Assembly: GCF_023630175.1 (NCBI RefSeq)
Contig: NZ_JALLIN010000026.1
Span: forward strand, 1-64,000
Length of the DNA: 64,000 nt
Direction: 5' to 3'
Origin: Streptomyces cellostaticus
GTDB lineage: Bacteria; Actinomycetota; Actinomycetes; Streptomycetales; Streptomycetaceae
Position 1 is the stretch's first letter; every line of letters starts with the position of its first letter. The notes beneath the pieces are model-generated. The model was not told the DNA's origin and ran no database searches. It saw only the letters and a program-made list of their open reading frames with translations. Positions 50,445-59,279 of the stretch are shown in pieces. Position numbers and translations under genes: made by a program.

Positions 50445-51305
50445 ATGACGCCGCACAATGCATCAGACGACAACCGCTGGTCCGACCTCGACCGTCCGCC
50501 CCTGAACGTCGCGGCCCTGCGGCGCGGGCTGGTCCGCGCGGGCGGGCTGTGGTCGCAGGTGGAGCTGGTCCAGCGGACCGGATCCACCAACTCCGACCTG
50601 GTGGCCAGGGCCGCGGCCGGCGGGGCGGGCGAGGGCGCGGTGCTGGTCGCCGAGGAGCAGACCGCCGGGCGGGGCCGGCTGGACCGGCAGTGGACCGCGC
50701 CGCCCCGGTCCGGCCTGTTCTTCTCCGTGCTGCTCAAGCCGACCGAGGTGCCGGTGGCCCGCTGGGGCTGGCTGCCGCTGCTCACCGGCGTCGCGGTGGC
50801 GACGGGCCTGTCCCGCGCGGCCGGCGTGGACACGGCACTCAAATGGCCCAACGACCTGCTGGTGACCGTCGGCGGCGAGGAGCGCAAGACCGGCGGCATC
50901 CTCGCGGAACGGGCCGGGGACGACGGGGTCGTCATCGGCGTCGGTGTCAACGTCAGCCTCCGGGCCGAGGAGCTGCCGGTTCCGCAGGCGGGGTCGCTGG
51001 CACTGGCGGGGGCGGCCGGCACGGACCGGGATCCGCTGCTGCGCGGAGTGCTGCGGTCGCTGGAGGACTGGTACGGGCGGTGGCGCTCGGCCGGGGGCGA
51101 TCCTGCCGCCAGCGGACTGCAGGAGACCTATGCGGCGGGCTGCGCGACGCTGGGACGCACCGTGCGGGCGGAACTCCCCGGGGACCGTGCCGTGGTCGGT
51201 GAGGCCGTCGCGGTCGACGGCGACGGCCGCCTGGTCATCGCCACGGAGGCCGGTGTGCGGGAGCCGGTGGGAGCGGGCGACATCGTCCACCTGCGCCCCG
51301 CGTAG
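50445..51305 (+). CDS. birA: Biotin--[acetyl-CoA carboxylase] ligase
   Basis: A 286-residue biotin protein ligase without a DNA-binding domain. It has VELVQRTGSTNSDLVARAAA, VAEEQTAGRGRLDRQWTAPP (biotinyl-AMP loop), TALKWPNDLLVTVGGEERK and TGGILAERAGDDGVVIGVGV. A C-terminal SH3-like cap contains LGRTVRAELPGDRAVVGEAV. It biotinylates the AccA2 Lys. It is divergent from pccB with 111 bp between them, which keeps ligase and substrate genes side by side. The ATG follows TAGGGTGA. Confidence 0.93.
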   Translation: MTPHNASDDNRWSDLDRPPLNVAALRRGLVRAGGLWSQVELVQRTGSTNSDLVARAAAGGAGEGAVLVAEEQTAGRGRLDRQWTAPPRSGLFFSVLLKPTEVPVARWGWLPLLTGVAVATGLSRAAGVDTALKWPNDLLVTVGGEERKTGGILAERAGDDGVVIGVGVNVSLRAEELPVPQAGSLALAGAAGTDRDPLLRGVLRSLEDWYGRWRSAGGDPAASGLQETYAAGCATLGRTVRAELPGDRAVVGEAVAVDGDGRLVIATEAGVREPVGAGDIVHLRPA

Positions 51306-51658
51306 CCACGTGGCCCGCCGCCGGCCGGGGGCTTCTCCCACCCTCGGTCGTGAGCGCCCCGCAGGGGGCGCGGGAACCGCGCGACCGGCCCCGTGCCGCG
51401 CGGGTCGGGGGTGGCGCAAAGGCGCCCGCAGGGGGCGCGGGGAATCGCGCGAGCGGCCCGGGCGCGGCCGGGGGGCCGGGAGCGCCGGGAGGTGTGCTGA
51501 GCGGGGTCGTTCCGCTGGGCGGAGGGGGGTGACGGCCCCTGGGAAGGCCGGTGCCGGGAGGGGCCCCCGGCTCAACCCGGCGGAGTGAGCTGGCGCACAC
51601 CTGCCGTAGAGTTGAGGCCGGTCGTACCTGACCGTGACAGATACGAAGGGCAGCAGGC
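51306..51658. other. 353-bp intergenic region with two copies of a Streptomyces-type GC repeat
   Basis: No gene seen. Two related units at about 51354-51392 and 51421-51460 share GCAGGGGGCGCGGG and CGCGCGA blocks. They resemble the GGGGCGCGGGGAAC-type sequence often seen between Streptomyces genes. Each unit can form a small hairpin (CGCCCCGCAGGGGGCG). The promoter of cya is expected near 51590-51640. Confidence 0.55.
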
Positions 51659-52777
51659 GTGACCGTCGACGACACGGGCTCCGGCGCGGACGCGCGGGTG
51701 GATCCCCACGCCGCCGACCCCGGCGAGGATCCGCTCGCCCTCCGTCTGGAGCAGCTCATTCTCGGCGCCGAGCGGCGCTACACCCCCTTCCAGGCGGCCC
51801 GCAGCGCCGGTGTCTCCATGGAGCTGGCGTCCCGCTTCTGGCGGGCCATGGGCTTCGCCGACATAGGGCAGGCCAAGGCGCTCACCGAGGCCGACGTGCT
51901 GGCCCTGCGACGGCTCGCCGGCCTGGTCGAGGCGGGGCTGCTCAGCGAGGCCATGGCGGTGCAGGTGGCCCGGTCGACGGGGCAGACCACCGCCCGGTTG
52001 GCCGAGTGGCAGATCGATTCCTTCCTGGAGGGGCTGACCGAGCCGCCCGAGCCGGGCATGACCCGCACCGAGGTCACCTATCCGATCGTCGAGCTGCTGC
52101 TGCCCGAACTCGAGGAGTTCCTGGTCTACGTGTGGCGGCGGCAGCTCGCCGCCTCGGCCGGCCGGGTCGTGCAGACCGCCGACGACGAGGAGATGGTCGA
52201 CCGGAGGCTCGCGGTCGGCTTCGCCGATCTGGTCGGGTTCACCCGGCTGACCCGGCGGATGGAGGAGGAGGAGCTCGGCGAGCTGGTCGAGGCCTTCGAG
52301 ACCACGGCCGCCGACCTGGTCGCGGCGCGCGGCGGGCGGCTCATCAAGACCCTCGGTGACGAGGTGCTCTACGTCGCCGACGACGGGGGCACGGCCGCCG
52401 ACATCGCGCTGCGGCTGGTCGAGACGATGGCCAACGACGAGACGATGCCGGAGCTGCGGGTCGGCATGGCGTTCGGCACGGTCACCACGCGCATGGGCGA
52501 CGTCTTCGGCACGACCGTCAACCTCGCCTCCCGGCTGACCTCCATAGCCCCGCGCGACGCCGTGCTGGTCGACAGCGCCTTCGCCGAGGAGCTGATCCGC
52601 ACCAAGGAGGCGCCCGCCTCGGAGGCGGCGGCCGCCGAGGCCGCGGCCGCCGCGGAGAAGGAGGGCGAGGAGCCGCCGTCGTACCGCTTCGCGCTCCAGC
52701 CGATGTGGCAGCGCCCGGTCCGTGGGCTCGGCGTCGTCGAGCCGTGGCTGCTCGGCCGCCGCGACGGTCAGTCCTGA
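51659..52777 (+). CDS. cya: Adenylate cyclase (class III)
   Basis: A 372-residue class III cyclase making cAMP. The N-terminal half (residues 1-175) is a helical regulatory region with FQAARSAGVSMELASRFWRA. The catalytic domain begins near residue 180 with VGFADLVGFTRLTRRM (first metal Asp), GGRLIKTLGDEVLYVADD (second Asp and substrate Lys) and ELRVGMAFGTVTTRMGDVFG, then TTVNLASRLTSIA with transition-state Asn and Arg. An Ala/Glu repeat lies near residue 325. It corresponds to the cya gene that supplies cAMP for spore germination and antibiotic control in S. coelicolor. The end overlaps the next convergent gene by 10 bp. Confidence 0.93.
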   Translation: MTVDDTGSGADARVDPHAADPGEDPLALRLEQLILGAERRYTPFQAARSAGVSMELASRFWRAMGFADIGQAKALTEADVLALRRLAGLVEAGLLSEAMAVQVARSTGQTTARLAEWQIDSFLEGLTEPPEPGMTRTEVTYPIVELLLPELEEFLVYVWRRQLAASAGRVVQTADDEEMVDRRLAVGFADLVGFTRLTRRMEEEELGELVEAFETTAADLVAARGGRLIKTLGDEVLYVADDGGTAADIALRLVETMANDETMPELRVGMAFGTVTTRMGDVFGTTVNLASRLTSIAPRDAVLVDSAFAEELIRTKEAPASEAAAAEAAAAAEKEGEEPPSYRFALQPMWQRPVRGLGVVEPWLLGRRDGQS

Positions 52778-53400
52778 CCGTCGTCCAGCACGCCCACGCA
52801 GAGGCCGATCACCGGTAGGCACAGTCCGTCGTCCCGGCTGGGCGGGGCCGTCGTGACCCGGCTCGGGGCGGGCGCGGGCCCGGGCGCGGTCCGGGACGGC
52901 GCGGGGGCCGTGGGCGGGGCGTCCGCCGCGGTCGTGGCCGGATCGGTGTGCCGCGGGGCGGCTCCCGGCGTGCCGGTGCCGTCCGGCGTCGGCACGCGGC
53001 TCGCCGAGGCGCGGGGGACGGCCTCGCGCGGCTCCGGCGGGGCCGTCGGTGCGGTCGGGGCCGGGCTCACCCCGCCCATGGCCGTGGTGGCGGAGGGCCG
53101 GGTCGTGCGGGCGGCGCCGGTGGTCGGTGCCGGGGCGGTGGAGCGGGCGGTGGCGCCGCCGCCCGGGTCGAGACGGGGTTCGGCCCGCGCCGTGTCCGGG
53201 GCGCCCACACCGGACTCCGGTGCCACGCGGACGAGGGTGAGGACGCCGGCGGCCAGCGCCAGGCCGCCCGTGGCGAGCAGCACCCTGCGGGGGCGGGGCT
53301 TGCGGTGCCGGCCACGGCGGACGAAGGGCGCGGCGCACTGCGCGGCGACGGTCCGCCGATTCGTTTCCCCGGCACCGGACCGGGCGCGTGTCGGTCTCAT
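52768..53400 (-). CDS. Membrane-anchored Pro/Ala/Thr-rich protein
   Basis: A 210-residue protein: a basic cytoplasmic N-terminus of about 45 residues, one helix (VLLATGGLALAAGVLTLVRV), then about 120 residues dominated by Pro, Ala, Thr and Arg (PTAPTAPPEPREA), ending with GLCLPVIGLCVGVLDD where two Cys could pair. It looks like a single-pass envelope protein with a stiff extended ectodomain. GGAGGGG five bases before the ATG supports the start. No domain recognised. Confidence 0.75.
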   Translation of the reverse strand: MRPTRARSGAGETNRRTVAAQCAAPFVRRGRHRKPRPRRVLLATGGLALAAGVLTLVRVAPESGVGAPDTARAEPRLDPGGGATARSTAPAPTTGAARTTRPSATTAMGGVSPAPTAPTAPPEPREAVPRASASRVPTPDGTGTPGAAPRHTDPATTAADAPPTAPAPSRTAPGPAPAPSRVTTAPPSRDDGLCLPVIGLCVGVLDDGQD

Positions 53401-53587
53401 GAGGTCCCCTCCCCGCCGTGGCGCGGAGCGCACGTTATGCGCTCCCGTGAGCGGTGCGGGAGGAGAGGGCCGGGATGTCACTCGAACGGGTGTAGGGCCC
53501 CGATCGGGGCGGCCCTTTCCCGGGGCGGGGTGCGGCTGCGATGATTCGGGCCGGCAGAGAGTTAACCCGCGTTAACCGGAGGATGTC

Positions 53588-54382
53588 ATGAGCGAGGAGC
53601 GGTACGGGGAGTTCGTGCTGGTGCGGCGGCACGGGCACGTGGCGGAGCTGGTCCTGGACCGGCCCAAGGCCATGAACGCCGTCTCGACGGAGATGGCCCG
53701 CTCCCTCGCGGGCGCGTGCGCGGCGCTCGCCGCCGACCCGGAGGCGCGGGTGGTCGTGGTGACCTCCTCGCACGAGCGCGCGTTCTGCGTCGGGGCCGAC
53801 CTGAAGGAGCGGAACTCCTTCAGCGACGCCGACCTGGTGCGGCAGCGGCCGGTGGCGCGCGGGGCGTACACCGGGGTGCTGGAGCTGCCGATGCCGACGA
53901 TCGCGGCCGTGCACGGGTTCGCGCTGGGCGGCGGGTTCGAGCTGGCGCTGTCCTGCGACCTGATCGTGGCCGACCCGACGGCGGTGGTGGGGCTGCCGGA
54001 GGTGTCGGTGGGCGTGATCCCGGGCGGTGGCGGTACGCAGTTGCTGCCCCGGCGGGTCGGGGCGGCCCGGGCGGCCGAGCTGATCTTCACGGCGCGGCGG
54101 CTGGACGCGGCGGAGGCCGCCGGCCTCGGACTCGTGGACACGCTGGTGGAGGAGGGCCGGGACCGCGAGGAGGCGCTGGCGCTGGCGGCGCGGATCGCCG
54201 GCAACTCGCCGGTGGGGCTCCGGGCCGCCAAGCGGGCGCTGCGGCTGGGGCACGGGCTGGATCTGCGGGCCGGTCTCGAGGTCGAGGACGCGGCCTGGCG
54301 GTCGGTGGCCTTCTCCGGGGACCGGGCGGAGGGCGTGGCGGCCTTCAACGAGAAGCGCAGGCCGCAGTGGCCGGGGGAGTGA
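53588..54382 (+). CDS. Enoyl-CoA hydratase/isomerase family protein
   Basis: A 264-residue crotonase-fold enzyme. It has LVLDRPKAMNAVSTEMARSL, the first oxyanion-hole segment AFCVGADLKER, AAVHGFALGGGFELALSCDL and LPEVSVGVIPGGGGTQLLPR. The two catalytic Glu positions in GGFELA and LPEVS are both present, so a hydratase is more likely than a decarboxylase. The substrate is unknown. GGAGGATGTC precedes the ATG. It stands alone between a divergent gene and the GGDEF gene. Confidence 0.9.
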   Translation: MSEERYGEFVLVRRHGHVAELVLDRPKAMNAVSTEMARSLAGACAALAADPEARVVVVTSSHERAFCVGADLKERNSFSDADLVRQRPVARGAYTGVLELPMPTIAAVHGFALGGGFELALSCDLIVADPTAVVGLPEVSVGVIPGGGGTQLLPRRVGAARAAELIFTARRLDAAEAAGLGLVDTLVEEGRDREEALALAARIAGNSPVGLRAAKRALRLGHGLDLRAGLEVEDAAWRSVAFSGDRAEGVAAFNEKRRPQWPGE

Positions 54383-54583
54383 GGGGGCGGAGCCTCGCCC
54401 GGATCCCGGCGCCGGGGACGCCTCCGAGGTGATGCCGGCCGGTGCCCTGTCGGACCCGCTGCCCGCCGGTGCCCCGCCGGGTGTGGATCCCCGGCGGGGC
54501 CGGCCCGGTCCGGACCGCTACGTTGCGTCAACGGCGATCCCTTAATGTTCCTGTTAGTCCCATTTTCTTCATAATCTGGAGCA

Positions 54584-55726
54584 ATGGGTGAGGACAAGCG
54601 GCTGGCCGCCGTGGTGGCGCTGGCTCAGGGGATGGCCGCGGCGCGTGCGCCGATGGAGTCGTGGCGCGCCGCCGCGCTCGGCGCGTGCTGGGCGCTGGAC
54701 GGCAACTTCGCCGCGCTGTCGGTGTGGGAGCGGGATCTGGGCCGGCTGCGGGTGCTGGTGAACGTGGGGGAGCGTCGCCCGGACGAGGACGAGTTCCCGG
54801 AGGCCGAGACCTACCCGGTGCACCAGTTCCCGGAGATCACCGAGTTCCTGCACGAGCGCTGGGTGGGCGGGGGCGGCCCGAACGCCTGGGTGGAGACCGC
54901 GGGGGGCGCGGCCGCCGGCGATCGCGGCTACTTCCACCAGCGGGTGGCCGCGCTGCGCCGCCGCGGCCGGGGCTGCTGCGTGGTCGCCCCCGTCGTGCTG
55001 CACGGCCGGGCCTGGGGCGAGCTGTATGTGGCCCGGGCGGTCAGCGCGCCGGTGTTCGGGCCCCCGGACGCCGACTTCGCCACCGTGCTGGCCGCGGTCG
55101 TCGCCGCGGGGCTGGCCCAGACCGAGCGGCTGGAGGAGGCCCGCCGGCTGGCGTTCACCGACTCGCTCACCGGCCTCGCCAACCGCCGCGCCGTCGACGT
55201 GCGGCTGGAGGAGGCCGTCGAGTCGCACCGCACGCGGGGAGTGGTCGTCAGCCTCGTGGTCTGCGACCTGAACGGGCTCAAACGGGTCAACGACACCCTC
55301 GGGCACGCGGTGGGCGACCGGCTGCTGGAGCGGTTCGGCTCGGTGCTCTCGCTGTGCGGGGCGATGGTGCCGGGCGCGCTCGCCGCGCGCCTCGGCGGCG
55401 ACGAGTTCTGCCTGCTGGTGGCCGGGCCGCCGGCCGACGACGTGGTCAAGGCGGCGGACGAGCTGTGCCGCCGGGCCGGGGAGCTGGAACTGGGTGAAGG
55501 GGTGGCCTGCGGTGTCGCCTCGACCGAGGACCCGATCGGTCCGGTGCACGACGCCCGGCGGCTCTTCCGGCTGGCGGACGCCGCCCAGTACCGGGCCAAG
55601 GCGCTGGGTGCGGACCGGCCGGTGGTGGCGGGCCGGGAGGGGCCGGACGACCCCGTCGTGCGCCTCGCCGACGAGCCGCCGCCGGAGCGTGCCGAGCGGC
55701 GCCGCTTCCGGGGCCGGCTGCCCTGA
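54584..55726 (+). CDS. cdgE: GAF-GGDEF diguanylate cyclase (CdgE-like)
   Basis: A 380-residue soluble protein. Residues 20-175 form a GAF-type sensor with VWERDLGRLRVLVNVGERRP and the segment GRAWGELYVARAVSAPVFGP. Residues 185-340 form a GGDEF domain: TDSLTGLANRRAVDVRLEEA, LNGLKRVNDTLGHAVGDRLL and the active site RLGGDEFCLLV with GGDEF at residues 271-275. The usual RxxD inhibitory site five residues before GGDEF is absent, so product inhibition may be lacking. From memory the gene just before hutH in S. coelicolor is cdgE. It would make c-di-GMP, which controls development. Confidence 0.88.
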   Translation: MGEDKRLAAVVALAQGMAAARAPMESWRAAALGACWALDGNFAALSVWERDLGRLRVLVNVGERRPDEDEFPEAETYPVHQFPEITEFLHERWVGGGGPNAWVETAGGAAAGDRGYFHQRVAALRRRGRGCCVVAPVVLHGRAWGELYVARAVSAPVFGPPDADFATVLAAVVAAGLAQTERLEEARRLAFTDSLTGLANRRAVDVRLEEAVESHRTRGVVVSLVVCDLNGLKRVNDTLGHAVGDRLLERFGSVLSLCGAMVPGALAARLGGDEFCLLVAGPPADDVVKAADELCRRAGELELGEGVACGVASTEDPIGPVHDARRLFRLADAAQYRAKALGADRPVVAGREGPDDPVVRLADEPPPERAERRRFRGRLP

Positions 55727-55816
55727 GGGTGCGTGAGGTGAAGCTCACGGGGCGGTAAGGGGTGCTCCCGTGCCCCACTAGTGACACCACCGCATTCAAT
55801 GCGTACGCTCCTGAAT

Positions 55817-57361
55817 ATGGATATGCACACTGTGGTGGTGGGGACGTCGGGAGTCACCGCGTCCGACGTTCTCGCCGTGGCGCGCGGCGGTGCCCGCATC
55901 GAGCTGTCGGCGGAGGCGGTGGCGGCCCTCGCGGCGGCCCGCGGGATCGTGGACGCCCTGGCGGCCAAGCCCGACCCGGTCTACGGCGTCTCCACCGGCT
56001 TCGGGGCCCTGGCGACCCGGCACATCAGCCAGGAGCTGCGTGCCCAGCTGCAGCGCAACATCGTCCGCTCGCACGCCGCCGGCATGGGCCCGCGGGTCGA
56101 GCGCGAGGTCGTACGCGCCCTGATGTTCCTGCGGCTGAAGACCGTCTGCTCCGGACACACCGGGGTCCGGCCCGAGGTCGCGCAGACCATGGCCGACGTG
56201 CTCAACGCCGGGATCACCCCGGTCGTGCACGAGTACGGCTCGCTGGGCTGCTCCGGCGACCTCGCCCCGCTCTCCCACTGCGCCCTGACCCTGATGGGCG
56301 AGGGCGACGCCGAGGGTCCCGACGGCGCCGTCCGGCCCGCCGGCGAACTGCTCGCCGAGCACGGCATCGCCCCCGTCGAGCTGCGCGAGAAGGAGGGGCT
56401 CGCCCTCCTCAACGGCACCGACGGCATGCTCGGCATGCTGGTCATGGCCCTCGCCGACCTCGACACCCTGTACAAGTCCGCCGACGTCACCGCCGCCCTC
56501 AGCATGGAGGCGCTGCTCGGCACGGACAAGGTGCTCGCCCCCGAGCTGCACGCCATCCGCCCGCACCCGGGCCAGGGCGCCTCCGCCGCCAACATGCTGG
56601 CCGTGCTCAAGGGTTCGCAGCTCACGGGCCACCACCAGGACGACGCCCCCCGGGTCCAGGACGCCTACTCGGTGCGCTGCGCCCCGCAGGTCGCCGGCGC
56701 CGGCCGGGACACCCTCGCGCACGCCCGCCTGGTCGCCGAGCGCGAGCTGGCCTCCGCGGTCGACAACCCCGTGGTGCTGCCCGACGGGAGGGTGGAGTCC
56801 AACGGCAACTTCCACGGCGCGCCCGTCGCCTACGTCCTGGACTTCCTCGCCATCGCGGCCGCCGACCTCGGCTCCATCGCCGAGCGCCGCACCGACCGGC
56901 TGCTGGACAAGAACCGCAGCCACGGCCTGCCGCCGTTCCTCGCCGACGACGCCGGCGTCGACTCCGGCCTGATGATCGCGCAGTACACGCAGGCCGCCCT
57001 GGTCAGCGAGATGAAGCGGCTGGCCGTCCCGGCCTCCGCGGACTCCATCCCGTCCTCCGCCATGCAGGAGGACCACGTGTCCATGGGCTGGTCCGCCGCG
57101 CGCAAGCTGCGCACCGCCGTCGGGAACCTCGCCCGGATCGTCGCCGTCGAGCTGTACGCGGCCACCCGGGCCATCGAGCTGCGGGAGGGCCTGAGCCCGG
57201 CGCCCGCCTCCCGTGCGGTGATCGACGCCGTGCGCGCCGCCGGCGTGCAGGGCCCGGGCCCGGACCGGTTCCTGGCCCCCGACCTGGCCGCCGCGGAAGC
57301 CTTCGTCCGCGGCGGGCGGCTCGTCAGCGCCGCCGAGTCCGTGACGGGGCCGCTGGCCTGA
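55817..57361 (+). CDS. hutH: Histidine ammonia-lyase
   Basis: A 514-residue lyase converting histidine to urocanate and ammonia. It has YGVSTGFGALATRHISQELR, active-site GSLGCSGDLAPLSHCALTLM with the cofactor tripeptide Cys145-Ser146-Gly147, KEGLALLNGTDGMLGMLVMA, VQDAYSVRCAPQVAGAGRD and SSAMQEDHVSMGW. The usual Ala of the Ala-Ser-Gly cofactor precursor is Cys, as remembered for Streptomyces HutH. The ATG opening MDMHTVVVG is preferred over an upstream start at 55781, because the length then matches the 514-residue S. griseus enzyme. A terminator hairpin follows. Confidence 0.95.
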   Translation: MDMHTVVVGTSGVTASDVLAVARGGARIELSAEAVAALAAARGIVDALAAKPDPVYGVSTGFGALATRHISQELRAQLQRNIVRSHAAGMGPRVEREVVRALMFLRLKTVCSGHTGVRPEVAQTMADVLNAGITPVVHEYGSLGCSGDLAPLSHCALTLMGEGDAEGPDGAVRPAGELLAEHGIAPVELREKEGLALLNGTDGMLGMLVMALADLDTLYKSADVTAALSMEALLGTDKVLAPELHAIRPHPGQGASAANMLAVLKGSQLTGHHQDDAPRVQDAYSVRCAPQVAGAGRDTLAHARLVAERELASAVDNPVVLPDGRVESNGNFHGAPVAYVLDFLAIAAADLGSIAERRTDRLLDKNRSHGLPPFLADDAGVDSGLMIAQYTQAALVSEMKRLAVPASADSIPSSAMQEDHVSMGWSAARKLRTAVGNLARIVAVELYAATRAIELREGLSPAPASRAVIDAVRAAGVQGPGPDRFLAPDLAAAEAFVRGGRLVSAAESVTGPLA

Positions 57362-57408
57362 CCTCCCGTCCGTGCCCCCGGCGGCCCCGGGGGTGCCTCG
57401 TGCGACGG

Positions 57409-57437
57409 GGCCTCCCGGAGCGCCGCTCCGGGAGGCC
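57409..57437. terminator. Terminator between hutH and the convergent lipoprotein gene
   Basis: A perfect 13-bp stem GGCCTCCCGGAGC/GCTCCGGGAGGCC with loop GCC, 47 bp after the hutH stop. Confidence 0.75.
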
Positions 57438-57472
57438 GGGTCCGCCGGGTGTCCCCTCGCGGGGACGGGCCG

Positions 57473-58243
57473 TCACTTCAGCTTGGCCGCCTGGGCCTTG
57501 ATGACCGGCGCCGAGACCGTGTACGGCTTCTTGGACATCATCGCGCCGATGTTGACCGTGGAGTACGTCGCGAGGGTGTTGCCGTGCCGCACGACCTCGC
57601 CGTGCAGCGGCATGGCGCCCTCGTCGGAGCCGGCGTTGGTCGCCGTGAAGGCCACCGACGCGTCACCGGTGCCGGAGGACTTCTCCTCGGCGACCTTGGT
57701 GAACTTCCCCTTCTCGCCGTCCTGCTCACCGGTGAAGCCGCCCGAGCACGCCCGTACCGCGTCCGAGACCGACTTCAGGGCCTTCTCGGCGCCGTCGCCG
57801 TCGTACGAGGCCAGGGTGACCACGGTGACGTCCAGGTCCATGGACTTGTTGAGCGCCTCCTCGAACTTGCCGTCGGCCAGGTCGTCCAGGGACGTGGCGT
57901 CGTCCGTGGGGTCCTTCTTGTCCTCCGTGGCCATCCGGCTGGTCTGCTCCGCCGGCTCGCCGGGCGCGATGGCGGTCAGGGCCCGCAGCAGCGGGTCGCA
58001 GCGGCTGTCCTCCGCCTCGACCTTGCTCTTGTCGGGGATGCCGCCCTTGACGGCCTCGACCTTGAATCCCGGCACCTCGCCCTTGGCGATGACCAGGTCC
58101 TTCAGCTCGGCGGCGCTCAGCGCCTTCGCCGAGCCCTTCTCGCCGTCCCCGGAGCCGCCGTCGGAACAGCCGGTGATGAGGGCGAGCGACAGGACGCCCG
58201 CAGCCGCGGTGGCGCACAGCCGCACGCCCGATGATCTCTTCAT
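57473..58243 (-). CDS. Lipoprotein, 256 residues
   Basis: A secreted lipoprotein: basic start MKRSSGVRLC, hydrophobic stretch and lipobox LITGC (Cys26), then a Gly/Ser linker. The outer domain (residues 40-256) starts LSAAELKDLVIAKGEVPGFK and ends with VVRHGNTLATYSTVNIGAMM, a layout shared by several Streptomyces lipoproteins of unknown role. Two Cys (SRCDPLLRAL and AVRACSGGF) could form a disulfide, as in related exported domains. Confidence 0.85.
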   Translation of the reverse strand: MKRSSGVRLCATAAAGVLSLALITGCSDGGSGDGEKGSAKALSAAELKDLVIAKGEVPGFKVEAVKGGIPDKSKVEAEDSRCDPLLRALTAIAPGEPAEQTSRMATEDKKDPTDDATSLDDLADGKFEEALNKSMDLDVTVVTLASYDGDGAEKALKSVSDAVRACSGGFTGEQDGEKGKFTKVAEEKSSGTGDASVAFTATNAGSDEGAMPLHGEVVRHGNTLATYSTVNIGAMMSKKPYTVSAPVIKAQAAKLK

Positions 58244-58285
58244 GAGCGGACTATGAAGGCGCTGTCAAAGAATCGTCAAGCGGAA

Positions 58286-58603
58286 TTAAAGGCCCAGGCG
58301 TTCCCTGCGCACCGAATACACCACGAACCCGGCGCCCACGGCGAGGAACAGGCTGCCGCCGACGACGTAGGGCGTGGTGTCGAAGCTGCCGGTGTCGGCC
58401 AGCTCCGTGGCGTCCGCGGCGCCGGCCGTCGTGGCCTCGCTCACGGCCTTCGCCTGCTGGGTGACCGGTCTCGACGAGGCCACCTCGGTCGTCGCTCTCG
58501 CCGTGTCGTCCTGCGACGCTTTGGCGGACGGGACGAACCACAGGGCGCACAGCAGCGTCCCCGCGGCGGTGGCGGTCAGCAGCGGACGGCGAGCGGATGA
58601 CAC
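58286..58603 (-). CDS. LADTG-type sortase substrate, 105 residues
   Basis: Signal peptide MSSARRPLLTATAAGTLLCA ending near PSAKAS. A 45-residue Ala/Thr/Ser-rich mature part follows, then LADTGSFDTTPYVVGGSLFL with the hydrophobic segment continuing to VVYSVRRERLGL. LAxTG plus a membrane helix and an RR tail is the sorting signal used by class E sortases in high-GC actinobacteria, so it is probably linked to the cell wall. It is a very small wall protein with little besides the sorting signal. It shares its strand with the lipoprotein 43 bp behind it. Confidence 0.8.
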   Translation of the reverse strand: MSSARRPLLTATAAGTLLCALWFVPSAKASQDDTARATTEVASSRPVTQQAKAVSEATTAGAADATELADTGSFDTTPYVVGGSLFLAVGAGFVVYSVRRERLGL

Positions 58604-58713
58604 GGAATATCGATCCCCTTGTGACGCTGGCGAATTGGCCGTGTGGGGGCGATGTTAGTGAAAGTCGCGGGTCACAGGAAAGTCACGAGGGGTTTCAGTC
58701 GTACGCTCTCGCC

Positions 58714-59061
58714 ATGGACACGGAAGAGACATCCAGATTTGTACGCCTTCGGGTGGAGTTGGTCCTCGAGGTGGAGGACGAGGACGGGCTGACCAAGGCC
58801 GCGCTGCGCCGGCTCGCCGCCGATCCGGACCTGCCGCAGGAGGAGCGGTCGCACGCCGAGGGTGCTGTGACGGAGGACACCGCCGAGGCCCTTGCGTATC
58901 TCGTGGACCCGTTCGACCTGGTCAGCGAGGTGCCCGGGGTGGAGCTGCAGCAGGCCTCGTGGTCCAGCGAACGCATCGACTACGACCCCGACTCACCGGA
59001 CTGGGACCTGGACGAGGATGATGGAGAAGGAGAGGACGAGGAAGAGGGCGGCATCGGCTGA
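58714..59061 (+). CDS. Acidic hypothetical protein, 115 residues
   Basis: A 115-residue acidic protein. An alpha/beta N-terminal part (FVRLRVELVLEVEDEDGLTK, AALRRLAADPDLP) is followed by LVDPFDLVSEVPGVELQQAS and a C-terminal tail of Asp and Glu (DWDLDEDDGEGEDEEEGG). The ATG at 58714 starts the conserved-looking part; the frame upstream reads through the divergent promoter. Cytoplasmic, function unknown. Confidence 0.7.
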   Translation: MDTEETSRFVRLRVELVLEVEDEDGLTKAALRRLAADPDLPQEERSHAEGAVTEDTAEALAYLVDPFDLVSEVPGVELQQASWSSERIDYDPDSPDWDLDEDDGEGEDEEEGGIG

Positions 59062-59082
59062 GCGTCCTGGGGCACTTGTGCA

Positions 59083-59108
59083 CCCCGGACGGCAACCGTC
59101 GTCCGGGG
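59083..59108 (+). terminator. Terminator after the acidic protein gene
   Basis: Arms CCCCGGAC and GTCCGGGG around a 10-base loop, followed by CTTTGTCG. It lies 22 bp after the stop. Confidence 0.65.
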
Positions 59109-59279
59109 CTTTGTCGTCTCAAGGGGAGCATGGACGACTTCGGTACCACCCGTCACGGGAGGGCGTGGGATGCCCCACACCCGCGCGCCAGGTGGGGCGG
59201 GAGGAATCGCCCGTAGCGTTGAGGGTTCCCATGGGGACTCGGGGTTTTCGCGATTTCGGCAACGATGGAGAAGCGTGTG

